A stretch of 64,000 nucleotides of DNA, from assembly GCA_016711205.1 (NCBI GenBank), contig JADJTM010000003.1, positions 372,001-436,000 of the forward strand. The letters are read 5' to 3'. Positions 43,581-55,366 of the stretch are shown one piece after another. The stretch is from Micropruina sp. Lineage in GTDB: Bacteria > Actinomycetota > Actinomycetes > Propionibacteriales > Propionibacteriaceae. How positions within the stretch are numbered: position 1 is the first letter of the stretch; each line of letters starts with the position of its first letter. The notes under the pieces were generated by a model. The model did no database searches and was not told the DNA's origin. It saw nothing but the letters and a program-made list of their open reading frames with translations. A program made the position numbers and the translations under genes.

Positions 43581-43677
43581 CCCCAGGTTGACAGCGGGGG
43601 AGCTTCGTGAGCGGCAAGTAGTTAGGCGAGCGCCTTTGGGTCCAGACCCGCCGTCCGGAACGGTTGGTGCTCACCGC

Positions 43678-43689
43678 TAGGGTTGCCCG
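43678..43689 (+). promoter_or_regulatory. -10 element abutting mfd
   Basis: TAGGGT at 43678-43683, six bases, then GTG at 43690. Leaderless spacing; the IS lies only about 85 bp upstream and no good -35 is seen. Confidence 0.4.
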
Positions 43690-47268
<3,579 letters not shown>

Positions 47269-47284
47269 CCCCTCCGACACCCTT

Positions 47285-47740
47285 GGTCATCCCGGCGAAT
47301 GCCGGCGTCCTGCTCGCCCCGTCATCCCGGCGAATGCCGGGATCTCGTCCCGGTCGGGTCGTCGCTGTCCTGGTCGTCCCGTCATCCCGGCGAATGCCGG
47401 GATCTCGTCCCGGTCGGGTCGTCGCTGTCCTGGTCGTCCCGTCATCCCGGCGAATGCCGGGATCTCGTCCCGGTCGGGTCGTCGCTGTCCTGGTCGTCCC
47501 GTCATCCCGGCGAATGCCGGGATCTCGTCCCGGTTCGGGTCGTCGCTGTCCTGGTCGACCGTCATCCCGGCGAATGCCGGGATCTCCTGCGCGGGGGGTG
47601 CGGCCGAGATCCCGGGGCAAGCCCGGGATGACGAAAGGCATCGCAATGCCGGGGTCCCGTCATCCCGGCGAACGCCGGGATCTCGGGTTCCCGGTCTGTT
47701 CGTCAACCCGTCATCCCAGCGAATGCCGGGATCTCCGTCG
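47285..47740. repeat. Family B palindromes, including a 60-bp tandem array
   Basis: GTCATCCCGGCGAATGCCGG hairpins begin near 47286, 47321, 47381, 47441, 47501, 47561, 47659 and 47709, and one opposite copy lies near 47607. From 47321 to about 47560 the unit is exactly 60 bp (hairpin plus GATCTCGTCCCGGTCGGGTC and GTCGCTGTCCTGGTCGTCCC), three copies identical and a fourth with one extra base. No gene in the 609-bp gap between mfd and the lipoprotein gene. Confidence 0.88.
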
Positions 47741-47877
47741 CCAACTGACCTGGTCCCGACACGCGGCCTCGGCACCCCGGACCTGCCCGGGCGATCCCGC
47801 GGTCCGTTGTGAGCGCGGCCCAGCACCGCCATCGCGCACCGGTTAGGATCACTGCGGAACGTCTCGGAGGAGCACGA

Positions 47878-48405
47878 ATGAAGCGCATGCGTTGGTTGCT
47901 GGCCACCGTGGTGGCAGCCCTGGTGGCTCTCACCGGCTGCACGAACCCCGGTGGCAACGTGGCCGCCACCGTCAACGGCGTGCCGATCGCAGTCGCTCGC
48001 GTCGAGGGCCCGGTGCAAGCGATCGGGGTCGGCGACGGGCAGCTCGCCGAGCCCAACGCCACCGTGCTCAGCTACGCCATCCGCGGCGAGATCGCGCGCA
48101 CCCTCGCCGCCCAGCAGAACATTCAGCTCACCGGCGAGCCCCGCACCGCCGTGCTGGCAGCCAACGCCGGCCTGGCCTCGTACGCCGAGATCCCTGGGGC
48201 GGCCGGCTTCGTCACCGACGTGGTCGACTCCACGATCGTGATCACCAAGGTGGGCGAAGCAGCGTTTCTGACCGCGGTCAAGCAGTCGTCGGTCGAGGTC
48301 AACCCGCGCTTCGGCTCGTGGTCGGTCGAATCCGCCGCCGTGAACCAGGCCGGCGGGCAGCTGTCCCAGCCGTGGGCGACGCCCAGCGCCACCGCCCCGG
48401 CCTGA
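47878..48405 (+). CDS. Small lipoprotein with SurA-like N-terminal segment
   Basis: 175 residues from ATG 47878, with GGAGGAGC upstream. Signal peptide KRMRWLLATVVAALVALTGC with a lipobox Cys at about 20. The mature start VAATVNGVPIAVARVEGPV resembles the beginning of SurA_N/foldase proteins, but no PPIase domain follows; the end is proline/alanine-rich. Conserved between mfd and mazG in related actinobacteria. Possibly an envelope chaperone; function not established. Confidence 0.8.
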   Translation: MKRMRWLLATVVAALVALTGCTNPGGNVAATVNGVPIAVARVEGPVQAIGVGDGQLAEPNATVLSYAIRGEIARTLAAQQNIQLTGEPRTAVLAANAGLASYAEIPGAAGFVTDVVDSTIVITKVGEAAFLTAVKQSSVEVNPRFGSWSVESAAVNQAGGQLSQPWATPSATAPA

Positions 48406-48413
48406 GCCGCACG

Positions 48414-49046
48414 ATGACCTCTGCAGAGGTACAGCGCCTGATCGACGTGATGCACGTCCTGCGTGCGCAGTGCCCCTGGGACGCCGAGCAGACCCATCGC
48501 TCGCTGGTCGGTTATCTCGTCGAAGAGACCCTCGAAGTGGTCGAGGCGATCGAGCACGACTCGGATCCGGCGCTGGTCGAAGAGCTCGGTGACCTGCTGC
48601 TGCAGGTGGTCTTCCACGCCGAGATCGCGGCCGAGCAGAGCCGGTTCGACATCGACGACGTCGCCCGCGGGATCGCCGACAAGCTGATCGCCCGGCACCC
48701 CTACGTGTTCGCGGACGCTGCGGTGCCGGATGACCTGCTGACCTCCTGGGAGCAGCGCAAACGAACCGAGAAGGGACGCTCCTCGGCACTGGACGGCATC
48801 CCCGCCCGCATGTCGGCGCTGACCAGGGCGAACAAGGTGATCGCGCGCACCGAGCGTCACGGTGCCGACGTTCCGCTGGACGAGCGCAGCGACGACATCG
48901 GCACCCGCACCCTGGCCCTGGTTGCAGAGGCCCACGCGCAGGGCATCGACGCCGAACAGGCGACCCGCGAGGCCGTCCGCCGGATCGAGGAGCGCATCCT
49001 CGCAGCCGAAGCCACACAGGCAAAGGATGCGCCGCAACCAGCCTAA
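48414..49046 (+). CDS. mazG: Nucleoside triphosphate pyrophosphohydrolase MazG
   Basis: 210 residues, single MazG domain plus a C-terminal extension. Motifs: LRAQCPWDAEQTHRSLVGYL, VEETLEVVEAIEHD and EELGDLLLQVVFHAEIA carry the Glu/Asp residues that hold Mg2+. It hydrolyses non-canonical NTPs to NMP and pyrophosphate. It lies nine bases after the lipoprotein gene, in the conserved mfd-mazG-eno order. Confidence 0.92.
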   Translation: MTSAEVQRLIDVMHVLRAQCPWDAEQTHRSLVGYLVEETLEVVEAIEHDSDPALVEELGDLLLQVVFHAEIAAEQSRFDIDDVARGIADKLIARHPYVFADAAVPDDLLTSWEQRKRTEKGRSSALDGIPARMSALTRANKVIARTERHGADVPLDERSDDIGTRTLALVAEAHAQGIDAEQATREAVRRIEERILAAEATQAKDAPQPA

Positions 49047-49252
49047 GCCCGGATCCACCGATCTGCGCCTACTGCGCGACCCCATCCGGGCGGCCTGGCT
49101 GCGCCGGCCACGCTCAACAGACGACCCGGTTTGCCCTCGCGCGGACCGGCTGCCCAGGCCACCCGTCTGGTGCCGCTCGCAACGGCGCCCATCGGTGGAT
49201 CCGGGCTCAAGAACGATCCGCCGATCGGCATTCCGCTGCGGGCTGCGACCGC

Positions 49253-49258
49253 TAGGGT
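49253..49258 (+). promoter_or_regulatory. -10 element for eno
   Basis: TAGGGT at 49253-49258 with a weak TTCCGC sixteen bases upstream; predicted leader about 31 bases including GAAAGG before the GTG start. The remaining part of the 249-bp mazG-eno gap shows no gene. Confidence 0.4.
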
Positions 49259-49295
49259 GAGAACCGACGTTTCCACCACCGAAAGGCACTACATC

Positions 49296-50585
49296 GTGGC
49301 AACCATCGAATTCGTTGACGCCCGCGAGATCCTCGATTCCCGCGGAAACCCCACTGTTGAGGTAGAGGTGATCCTCGACGACGGCTCGCAGGGCCGGGCC
49401 GCGGTTCCGTCCGGCGCCTCCACCGGCGCCTTCGAGGCGGCCGAGCTGCGGGACGATGACAAGGGCCGCTACGGCGGCAAGGGCGTGCTCAAGGCCGTCG
49501 AGAACGTGCAGCAGCAGCTGTCCGCCGAGATCACCAACGTGTTCGAGGCCGACGCCCAGCGCGCCATCGATCAGGCCATGATCGAACTGGACGGCACCCC
49601 CAACAAGTCGAAGCTCGGCGCCAACGCCATCCTCGGCGTCTCGCTCGCCGTCGCGCACGCCGCCGCCGAGTCGGCCGGCCTGCCGCTCTACAAGTACCTG
49701 GGCGGCCCCACCGCCAACCTGCTGCCGGTGCCCATGATGAACATCCTCAACGGCGGGTCGCACGCCGACTCCAACGTCGACATCCAGGAGTTCATGATCG
49801 CCCCGATCGGCGCCGCCACCTTCGCCGAAGCCGTCGAGATGGGCGCCGCTGTCTACCACGCGCTCAAGGCCGTGCTCAAGGGCCGAGGGCTGGCCACCGG
49901 TCTGGGCGACGAGGGCGGTTTCGCCCCCAACCTGGCCAGCAACGCCGAAGCCCTCGACCTGATCGTCGAGGCCATCGGTAACGCCGGCTACACCGCGGGC
50001 AAAGAGGTCGCGCTGGCGCTGGACGTAGCGGCGTCCGAGTTCTACAACGAAGACGGCACGTACACCTTCGAGGGACAGTCGAAGACCACCGACGAGATGG
50101 TGGCCTACTACGTCGACATGGTGGCGAAGTACCCGATGGTCTCCATCGAGGACCCGCTGAACGAGGAGGACTGGGACGGCTGGAAGAAGATGACCGACGC
50201 GTTGGGCGAGAAGGTGCAGCTGGTCGGCGACGACCTGTTCGTCACCAACGTCGAGCGGCTCAAGCGCGGCATCGACTCCAAGACGGCCAACTCGCTGCTC
50301 GTCAAGGTGAACCAGATCGGGTCGCTCACCGAGACCATCGACGCGGTCACCCTCGCCCACCGGGCCGGCTACTCGACCATGATGAGCCACCGTTCCGGTG
50401 AAACCGAAGACACCACGATCGCCGATCTGGCCGTCGCCCTGGGTTGTGGCCAGATCAAGTCGGGTGCCCCGGCGCGTACCGAGCGGGTCGCGAAGTACAA
50501 CCAGCTCCTGCGCATCGAAGAAGATCTGGACGACGCGGCACGCTACGCCGGAGCGGCCGCCTTCCCGAGGTTCACCGCCAACTGA
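49296..50585 (+). CDS. eno: Enolase
   Basis: 429 residues from GTG 49296. AREILDSRGNPTVEVEV, the mobile loop PSGASTGAFEA, SNVDIQEFMIAPIGA, metal ligands in ALDVAASEF, SIEDPLNEEDW and VGDDLFVTN, SHRSGETEDTTIADLAV and GQIKSGAPARTER. It interconverts 2-phosphoglycerate and phosphoenolpyruvate with Mg2+ in glycolysis. Conserved neighbour of ftsB. Confidence 0.97.
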   Translation: MATIEFVDAREILDSRGNPTVEVEVILDDGSQGRAAVPSGASTGAFEAAELRDDDKGRYGGKGVLKAVENVQQQLSAEITNVFEADAQRAIDQAMIELDGTPNKSKLGANAILGVSLAVAHAAAESAGLPLYKYLGGPTANLLPVPMMNILNGGSHADSNVDIQEFMIAPIGAATFAEAVEMGAAVYHALKAVLKGRGLATGLGDEGGFAPNLASNAEALDLIVEAIGNAGYTAGKEVALALDVAASEFYNEDGTYTFEGQSKTTDEMVAYYVDMVAKYPMVSIEDPLNEEDWDGWKKMTDALGEKVQLVGDDLFVTNVERLKRGIDSKTANSLLVKVNQIGSLTETIDAVTLAHRAGYSTMMSHRSGETEDTTIADLAVALGCGQIKSGAPARTERVAKYNQLLRIEEDLDDAARYAGAAAFPRFTAN

Positions 50586-50618
50586 CCGTACGCTGGACCT
50601 GATGAGAGATCAGGTCTG

Positions 50619-51194
50619 ATGGCTCGCGACAGGCGACCACCGCGTACATCGCCCGCCGGCCCGGGACGTACTACACGTTCCCGGGCCGGCGCGCGCGCGT
50701 CCACGCCCAAATTGGCGGTCAGCGCGTCCGGTACCGGTGGTGCCAACCCGACCGGCGCCACGTCACCGCGCACGTTGCTGCCGACCCGGCTGGGCCTGAC
50801 CCGCCGCGCGCTCGCCGTGCTCAGCGTGCTGGTGGTCCTGGCCCTGTCGTACGCCAACTCGCTGCGCATCTACCTCGACCAGCAGCACGACCTCGGGCAG
50901 GCTCAGCAGCAGATCGCCGAGCGCACCGAGCAGATCAGTCAACTCGAAGACGAACTGAGCCGCTGGAACGACCCCGCGTTCGTCAAGGCCCAGGCCCGCG
51001 ACCGGCTCGGTTGGCTGTTGCCCGGCGAGACCGGCTTCAAGGTGATCGGTCCGGACGGCAAGCCGCTGGGCACCGGCGTCGTGCTCGACTCCACGGCCGA
51101 GCTTCCGCCCGGTGAGCATTCCGAAATGTGGTTCGACCGGCTCTGGGGTTCGGTTGAGACAGCCGACAGCCCCGAACGCGGCGTGGGCGGCTGA
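50619..51194 (+). CDS. ftsB: Septum formation initiator FtsB/DivIC
   Basis: 191 residues. A basic, disordered cytoplasmic N terminus (1-60), one membrane helix (about 65-83, ALAVLSVLVVLALSYANSL), then a coiled coil (QQHDLGQAQQQIAERTEQIS...) and the conserved tail DPAFVKAQARDRLGWLLPGE. A bitopic divisome protein that works with FtsL and FtsQ. Starts 33 bp after eno; the operon ends in family A repeats. Confidence 0.9.
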   Translation: MARDRRPPRTSPAGPGRTTRSRAGARASTPKLAVSASGTGGANPTGATSPRTLLPTRLGLTRRALAVLSVLVVLALSYANSLRIYLDQQHDLGQAQQQIAERTEQISQLEDELSRWNDPAFVKAQARDRLGWLLPGETGFKVIGPDGKPLGTGVVLDSTAELPPGEHSEMWFDRLWGSVETADSPERGVGG

Positions 51195-51210
51195 GCCTCG
51201 CTCGTCCCGC

Positions 51211-51423
51211 CGTGAGCAGGATCTGGGGACGGTTCCTGATTCCTGCTCAGCAACGATCACCAGCGGGGCCGTGAGCAGGATCTGGGGACGGTTCCTGATT
51301 CCTGCTCAGCATCGATCACCAGCTTCGCGGTGAGCAGGAATAGGAACCGTCCCCAATTCCTGCTCAGCATCGATCACCAGCTTCGCGGTGAGCAGGAATA
51401 GGAACCGTCCCCAATTCCTGCCC
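51211..51423. repeat. Family A palindromic repeat cluster 5 (four copies)
   Basis: Forward cores at 51225-51236 and 51284-51295, reverse cores at 51343-51354 and 51401-51412, spaced 58-59 bp with ATCGATCACCAGCTTCGCG between them. Arms TGAGCAG / CTGCTCA as in cluster 1. Fills most of the 305-bp ftsB-DUF501 gap; the remainder is the DUF501 promoter. Confidence 0.88.
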
Positions 51424-51464
51424 GCTTCGGTTCCGCTGCCGGACGAACCGGCCTCGCTCCCACT

Positions 51465-51493
51465 TCGACACACCCGGTCCACCGGGGCAGAAT
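51465..51493 (+). promoter_or_regulatory. DUF501-ppx promoter (leaderless)
   Basis: -35 TCGACA (51465-51470), spacer 17, -10 CAGAAT (51488-51493), then six bases to GTG 51500. The best-formed of the leaderless promoters here. Confidence 0.6.
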
Positions 51494-51499
51494 GAAGCG

Positions 51500-52000
51500 G
51501 TGTCCACCTCGTCCGCGATCGATCCGGCCGACCTCGCGTCGATCGAAGAGCAGCTCGGACGCACCCCGCGCGGCGTGGTGCGGGTGGCCTGGCGTTGCGC
51601 TGACGGTAGCCCCGGAGTGGTGGTCACCGCACCGCGATTGCCGGACGGCACTCCCTTTCCGACCGTGTACTACCTGACCTGCCCGCTCGCTGTTGCGGGG
51701 GCGTCCACCTTGGAATCCCAAACGGTGATGGCGCAGATGACGGCCCGGCTGGCCGAGGACGCCGAGCTCGCCGCCCACTACCGCTGGGCGCACGAGGCGT
51801 ACCTGGCCGACCGGCGCACGTTGGGCGTGGTGCCCGAGATCGATTCCGTCAGCGCGGGGGGCATGCCAACTCGGGTCAAGTGCCTGCACGTGCTGGTCGC
51901 GCATTCCCTGGCCGTCGGCCCCGGGGTCAACCCGCTGGGCGACGAGGCCGTCCAGCTGTTACGAGATTTCCCGTTCGGTGCATGTCTGGGGGCGAAGTGA
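51500..52000 (+). CDS. DUF501 domain protein
   Basis: 166 residues from GTG 51500. Family pattern: EEQLGRTPRGVVRVAWRC, GTPFPTVYYLTCP, ESQTVMAQMTARLAED and GMPTRVKCLHVLVAHSLAVG. Conserved across Actinomycetota between ftsB and ppx; the cysteines and histidine in the C-terminal half suggest metal binding, but no function is established. Overlaps ppx by 4 bp (GTGA). Confidence 0.9.
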   Translation: MSTSSAIDPADLASIEEQLGRTPRGVVRVAWRCADGSPGVVVTAPRLPDGTPFPTVYYLTCPLAVAGASTLESQTVMAQMTARLAEDAELAAHYRWAHEAYLADRRTLGVVPEIDSVSAGGMPTRVKCLHVLVAHSLAVGPGVNPLGDEAVQLLRDFPFGACLGAK

Positions 52001-52927
52001 AGGTCGCGGCGATCGACTGCGGAACCAACTCGGTGCGGCTGCTGGTCGCCGAAATCGGGGACGGCGGGCGCCTGGTCGACCTCGACCGCCGGCTGATCCT
52101 GACCCGGCTGGGCCAGGGCGTGGACGCCACCGGACGTTTCCATCCCGACGCACTGGCCCGCACCCTCGACGCCTTCGCCGAGTACGCCGGGGTGATCGCC
52201 GGCCTCGGTGTCGACCGGGTGCGGCTGGTCGCCACGTCGGCGGCGCGGGACGCGTCCAACCGTGCCGAGTTCTTCGCCGGCGCCCGGGCCCGCCTGGGTG
52301 TCGACCCCGAGATCATCAGCGGCGACGAGGAGGCCGGGCTCTCGTTCCTCGGTGCGCTGACCGCACTGCCGCACGTCGCCACCCCCGCTCTGGTGATGGA
52401 CATCGGCGGCGGCTCAACCGAGTTGATCGTCGGCGCCGGCGGGAGTGATCCCACAGGTCGAGCACGGGCTCTCGCTCGACATCGGCAGCGTCCGGGTCCG
52501 GGAGCGCTTCCTGGCCTCCGATCCGCCGACTGCCGACCAGGTCGCCGCGGCCGCCGCACACATCGACACCCTGTTGGACGGGGCCGGCATCGACTTCGCC
52601 GCCGTCGCCACCTGGATCGGCGTCGGCGGCACCGCCACCTCGCTGTCGGCCCTGCACCAGCGCCTGCCCGCCTACGACCGGGTCAAGGTGCACGGCTCCG
52701 CCATGACCCGGGCCGAGTTGCACGACCTGACCCAGAGCCTGCTCACTTCGACCGTCGAGCAGGTGCGGGCGCTGCCGTCCATGCACCCCAAGCGCGCGGA
52801 CGTGATCTGCGCCGGCGCCCTGATCGCCGACCGGGTCGGCGCGCGCATGCCGGTCGACCTGACGATCAGCGAGTCCGACATTCTGGACGGCATCGCGTTG
52901 CGCCTGCTGCACAGTCCGGCGCCGTAG
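51997..52927 (+). pseudogene. ppx: Exopolyphosphatase/pppGpp phosphohydrolase (Ppx/GppA), frame broken by one extra base
   Basis: GTG 51997 overlaps the DUF501 stop. Part one: VAAIDCGTNSVRLLVAEIG, ATSAARDASNRAEFF, ISGDEEAGLSFLGAL and DIGGGSTELIVGAGG; then one frame over, VIPQVEHGLSLDIGSVRVRER ... GVGGTATSLSALH ... HPKRADVICAGALI to 52927. Dropping one G from 52441-52443 restores about 309 residues, normal for the actinobacterial form. ASKHA-fold enzyme that removes phosphate from polyphosphate or pppGpp. A sequencing indel is the likeliest explanation. Confidence 0.9.
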
Positions 52928-52942
52928 ACTCAACCGCGACGT

Positions 52943-53016
52943 GCCCCCGTAGCCCAACCGGCAGAGGCAGGCGGCTTAAACCCGCCCCAGTGCGGGTTCG
53001 AGCCCCGCCGGGGGCA
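52943..53016 (+). tRNA. tRNA with anticodon TAA (annotated Leu-type), class I fold
   Basis: Acceptor GCCCCCG / CGGGGGC with discriminator A; D arm GCC / GGC; anticodon arm GGCGG-CTTAAAC-CCGCC gives TAA; five-base variable region CCAGT; T arm GCGGG-TTCGAGC-CCCGC. Length 74, CCA not encoded. The anticodon reads the leucine codon TTA, yet true tRNA-Leu has a long variable arm, which is absent. It starts 15 bp after ppx, a position where I recall a similar short tRNA in mycobacteria. Confidence 0.8.
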
Positions 53017-53152
53017 CGCCGGACCCGGTTCATCATTGAATATGCGGCGCAGCGACAAAGCGGCGTGGCGACAAGCGGCGCAGCGAAGCATCCGTGCAGC
53101 GACCTGAGCGTTACCGCCACCCGGAACTGCCCCTGAGCGGGACGGGGGAAGG

Positions 53153-53181
53153 TTCCCAGTCTTTACCGCGTTCTCTACTAT
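53153..53181 (+). promoter_or_regulatory. Promoter of the Bax inhibitor-like gene
   Basis: -35 TTCCCA (53153-53158), spacer 17, -10 TACTAT (53176-53181); leader of about 25 bases contains AAGGAGGAA. Confidence 0.55.
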
Positions 53182-53212
53182 GGACGAGCATCCACAAGGA
53201 GGAAGACAACAC

Positions 53213-54073
53213 ATGCGCAGCTCCAACCCCGTTCTGTCGAGGCCGGACGCTTTCACGCCGCAACAGCAGCCCGGTCAAGGCGGCTTCCAGCAGCAGCCCT
53301 ACGGCTACCAGCAGCAGCCCAACCCGGGCGGCTTCCAGCAGCCCGGCTATGGCCAACCCGGTCAGTACCCCAATCCGTACAACCAGCAGGATCCGACTCA
53401 GGCCACCCGCGGCGTCATGACCATCGACGACGTGATCACCAAGTCGGCGATCACGCTCGGCACCGTCATCGCCACCGCCGCGCTGACCTTCATGTTCATG
53501 CCGGCCCGGTTCCTGATGGCAGGCATGATCATCAGCGCACTGGTCGGCTTCGCCACCGTGATGATCGTCGCGGCCCGCCGGGTGATCAACCCGGGCATGG
53601 TGCTGGTGTACGCCGCCATCGAGGGCGTGTTCATCGGTGCGGTGAGCAAGCTGTACGAGTCGCTCTGGAGCGGCATCGTCCCGGCCGCCGTGATGGCCAC
53701 GGTCGTGGCCGCCGCCGCCACGCTCGGTGCGTACAAGTTCTTCCGCATCAAGGTCACCAGCAAGTTCCGCAAGATGGTGATGATCGGCACGATGGCCTAC
53801 GCCGGCGTGCTGCTGGTCAACTTCGTCATGTCGCTGTTCGGCGTCAACTTCTTGTTCGGCCACGGCAACATGGCGTTGCTGCTGCTGATCTCGGCCGTGG
53901 GCGTCGGGTTGGCGGTGTTCAACCTGATCATGGACTTCGACTACATCGAGCAGGGCATCGCGATGCGGGCGCCCGAATCGGAGTCGTGGCGTGCCGCCTT
54001 CGGGCTCACCGTCACCCTGGTGTGGCTCTACATCGAGATGCTGCGACTGCTGTCGTACTTCCGTTCCAACTGA
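53213..54073 (+). CDS. Bax inhibitor-1/YccA-family membrane protein
   Basis: 286 residues from ATG 53213, set by AAGGAGGAA eight bases upstream; ATG 53180 lies in the promoter. The N-terminal 65 residues are Gln/Pro/Gly-rich (PQQQPGQGGFQQQPYGYQQQ), a disordered cytoplasmic tail. Then about seven helices; the end AFGLTVTLVWLYIEMLRLLSYF is the family hallmark, and MDFDYIEQGI holds an acidic pair of the kind proposed to sense pH and Ca2+. Function in bacteria is poorly known. A strong terminator follows. Confidence 0.88.
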   Translation: MRSSNPVLSRPDAFTPQQQPGQGGFQQQPYGYQQQPNPGGFQQPGYGQPGQYPNPYNQQDPTQATRGVMTIDDVITKSAITLGTVIATAALTFMFMPARFLMAGMIISALVGFATVMIVAARRVINPGMVLVYAAIEGVFIGAVSKLYESLWSGIVPAAVMATVVAAAATLGAYKFFRIKVTSKFRKMVMIGTMAYAGVLLVNFVMSLFGVNFLFGHGNMALLLLISAVGVGLAVFNLIMDFDYIEQGIAMRAPESESWRAAFGLTVTLVWLYIEMLRLLSYFRSN

Positions 54074-54087
54074 GCCATCCTTCACGC

Positions 54088-54119
54088 AAACGCCGCAGGC
54101 CCCCGGGTCTGCGGCGTTT
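54088..54119 (+). terminator. Rho-independent-type terminator
   Basis: AAACGCCGCAG (54088-54098) pairs perfectly with CTGCGGCGTTT (54109-54119), with a GC-rich loop; the right arm ends in TTT. It lies 15 bp after the Bax inhibitor-like stop. Confidence 0.85.
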
Positions 54120-54126
54120 CGCATGT

Positions 54127-54505
54127 GCGACGGGTAATCGGGGACGGTTCCTTTCCCGTTCACCCGGACGAGGTGACGGGTGGGTATCGAGGATTGCGAC
54201 TGGTATTGGGGACGGTTCCCTTCCCCGTCGGGCGGCCGAAGAATCGTCCGCTGACAGCGCGCTTCGCCAGCAGCCGACCCCGAAACCGGACGATAAAGGA
54301 ACCGTCCCCATTCCCTGTCGGACGGCCGAAGAATAGTCCGCTGACAGCGCGCTTCGCCAGCTACCGACCCCCGAAACCGGACGATAAAGGAACCGTCCCC
54401 ATTCCCTGTCGGACGGCCGAAAATGTCCGCTGACGACGGGCGTCGCCAGCAACCGACCCCGAAACCGGACGGCAAAGGAACCGTCCCCATTCCCTGTCGG
54501 ATGGC
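54127..54505. repeat. Family A palindromic repeat cluster 4 (five copies)
   Basis: Forward cores at 54140-54151 and 54208-54219; reverse cores at 54298-54309, 54389-54400 and 54477-54488, the last three in units of about 90 bp that share ACCGACCCCGAAACCGGACG and CGCTGACAGCGCGCTTCGCC. Fills the gap between the convergent Bax inhibitor-like and Nudix genes; no gene here. Confidence 0.87.
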
Positions 54506-54525
54506 CCGCCGCAGCTCCCGACGCC

Positions 54526-55254
54526 TCAGCCCGCCGCCCACCGTCGCCGGTACCCCAACTGAAGCGCCAGGCGCACCAGGTGCCGGTCGAGCAGGGCGCG
54601 GGTGCCGGCCGCCCAGTGCATGCGCTGCCACTGGTGCAGCGGCACCCACCGGGTGGACGCCGTCGTGCCGCCCACGTCGTTCACCACCGGTTCGGTCGGG
54701 TTCGGGCAGGTGGCGGCGTAGATGATGCGCACGGCGTGAAAGTCCTCGATCAGGCCGGCAGGGGAGCGCCCGATCCAGTGGTCGGTCTGAATGTCGAGCA
54801 GATGGGCTATCTCGATGTGCTGCCCGGTCTCTTCGATCGCCTCACGGATCACCGCCTGACTCGGGTTCTCACCGTGGTCGATGCCCCCGCCGGGCAGGCC
54901 CCACGAGCCGGGCACCGCCGTGCGTTCGGAGAACTCGGTGGCCAGTACGCCCTGCTCACTGAGCACGATCGCGTAGGCGGCGAGCCGCTGGCGCACCAGG
55001 GGTGCGCTGATCTCGGCCTCGGTGAGGTCGGGGTTGAGCGCGCGCCGCCGCTGCAGTCCGCGCTCGGACACCGTGCGTCCATGCGCCGACACCTGCACGG
55101 TGAACGTGAGGTCGTCCCCCAACCCGGTGGCCGACAGTGGCCGGACGATTCGGTAGCCGAGTTCCCAGGCCAGCCGGTGCGGATCGGCGCCGTGCGCGAG
55201 CGGGCGGACGAACACACTCGACCCTCCCGCGACCACGACTCCGACGATCTGCAT
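54526..55254 (-). CDS. Nudix hydrolase domain protein
   Basis: 242 residues. Nudix box GGGIDHGENPSQAVIREAIE then ETG (122-144), fitting G-x5-E-x7-REUxEExGU. About 85 residues before the Nudix domain form an unrecognised N-terminal domain; the C-terminal part (WQRMHWAAGTRALLDRHLVR) is helical. It should hydrolyse a nucleoside diphosphate linked to another group. Divergent from the ypfJ-like gene; substrate unknown. Confidence 0.87.
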   Translation of the reverse strand: MQIVGVVVAGGSSVFVRPLAHGADPHRLAWELGYRIVRPLSATGLGDDLTFTVQVSAHGRTVSERGLQRRRALNPDLTEAEISAPLVRQRLAAYAIVLSEQGVLATEFSERTAVPGSWGLPGGGIDHGENPSQAVIREAIEETGQHIEIAHLLDIQTDHWIGRSPAGLIEDFHAVRIIYAATCPNPTEPVVNDVGGTTASTRWVPLHQWQRMHWAAGTRALLDRHLVRLALQLGYRRRWAAG

Positions 55255-55306
55255 CTGCCCATGATGACCGAGGGGTCGAAGCGTGCCAAACCGACCCCCC
55301 GGGTCA

Positions 55307-55336
55307 TGTCACGGCGCTCAACGGACCCACTACACT
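55307..55336 (+). promoter_or_regulatory. Promoter of the YpfJ-like protease gene
   Basis: -35 TGTCAC (55307-55312), spacer 18, -10 TACACT (55331-55336), then a leader of about 24 bases containing GGAGG. Confidence 0.5.
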
Positions 55337-55366
55337 CTGATCACATCTCATGCAATGGAGGATGCG

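Larger units (their letters stand above)
42079..43593 (-). mobile_element. IS3-type insertion sequence, about 1.5 kb
   Basis: Terminal inverted repeats TGTCAACCTGG ... ACAGTTCGCG at 42079 and the matching inverted end at 43593. Inside are an orfA helix-turn-helix gene and an orfB DDE transposase, both on the minus strand, as in IS3-type elements. No target duplication is visible. The element sits within a 32-bp-arm inverted repeat. One base appears missing in orfB, so the copy may be inactive or misread. Confidence 0.87.
42041..43631. repeat. Large inverted repeat flanking the IS element
   Basis: Left arm 42041-42072 (GCTCGCCTAACTACTTGCCG then CTCGCCAAGCTC) is the inverse complement of 43600-43631 with about three mismatches over 32 bp. 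It lies outside the IS terminal repeats, separated by six bases on each side. Confidence 0.8.

Noticed and set aside
47321..47560. Possible CRISPR array (60-bp period)
   Set aside because: The sequence between hairpins is identical from copy to copy, so there are no unique spacers, and no cas genes are present.
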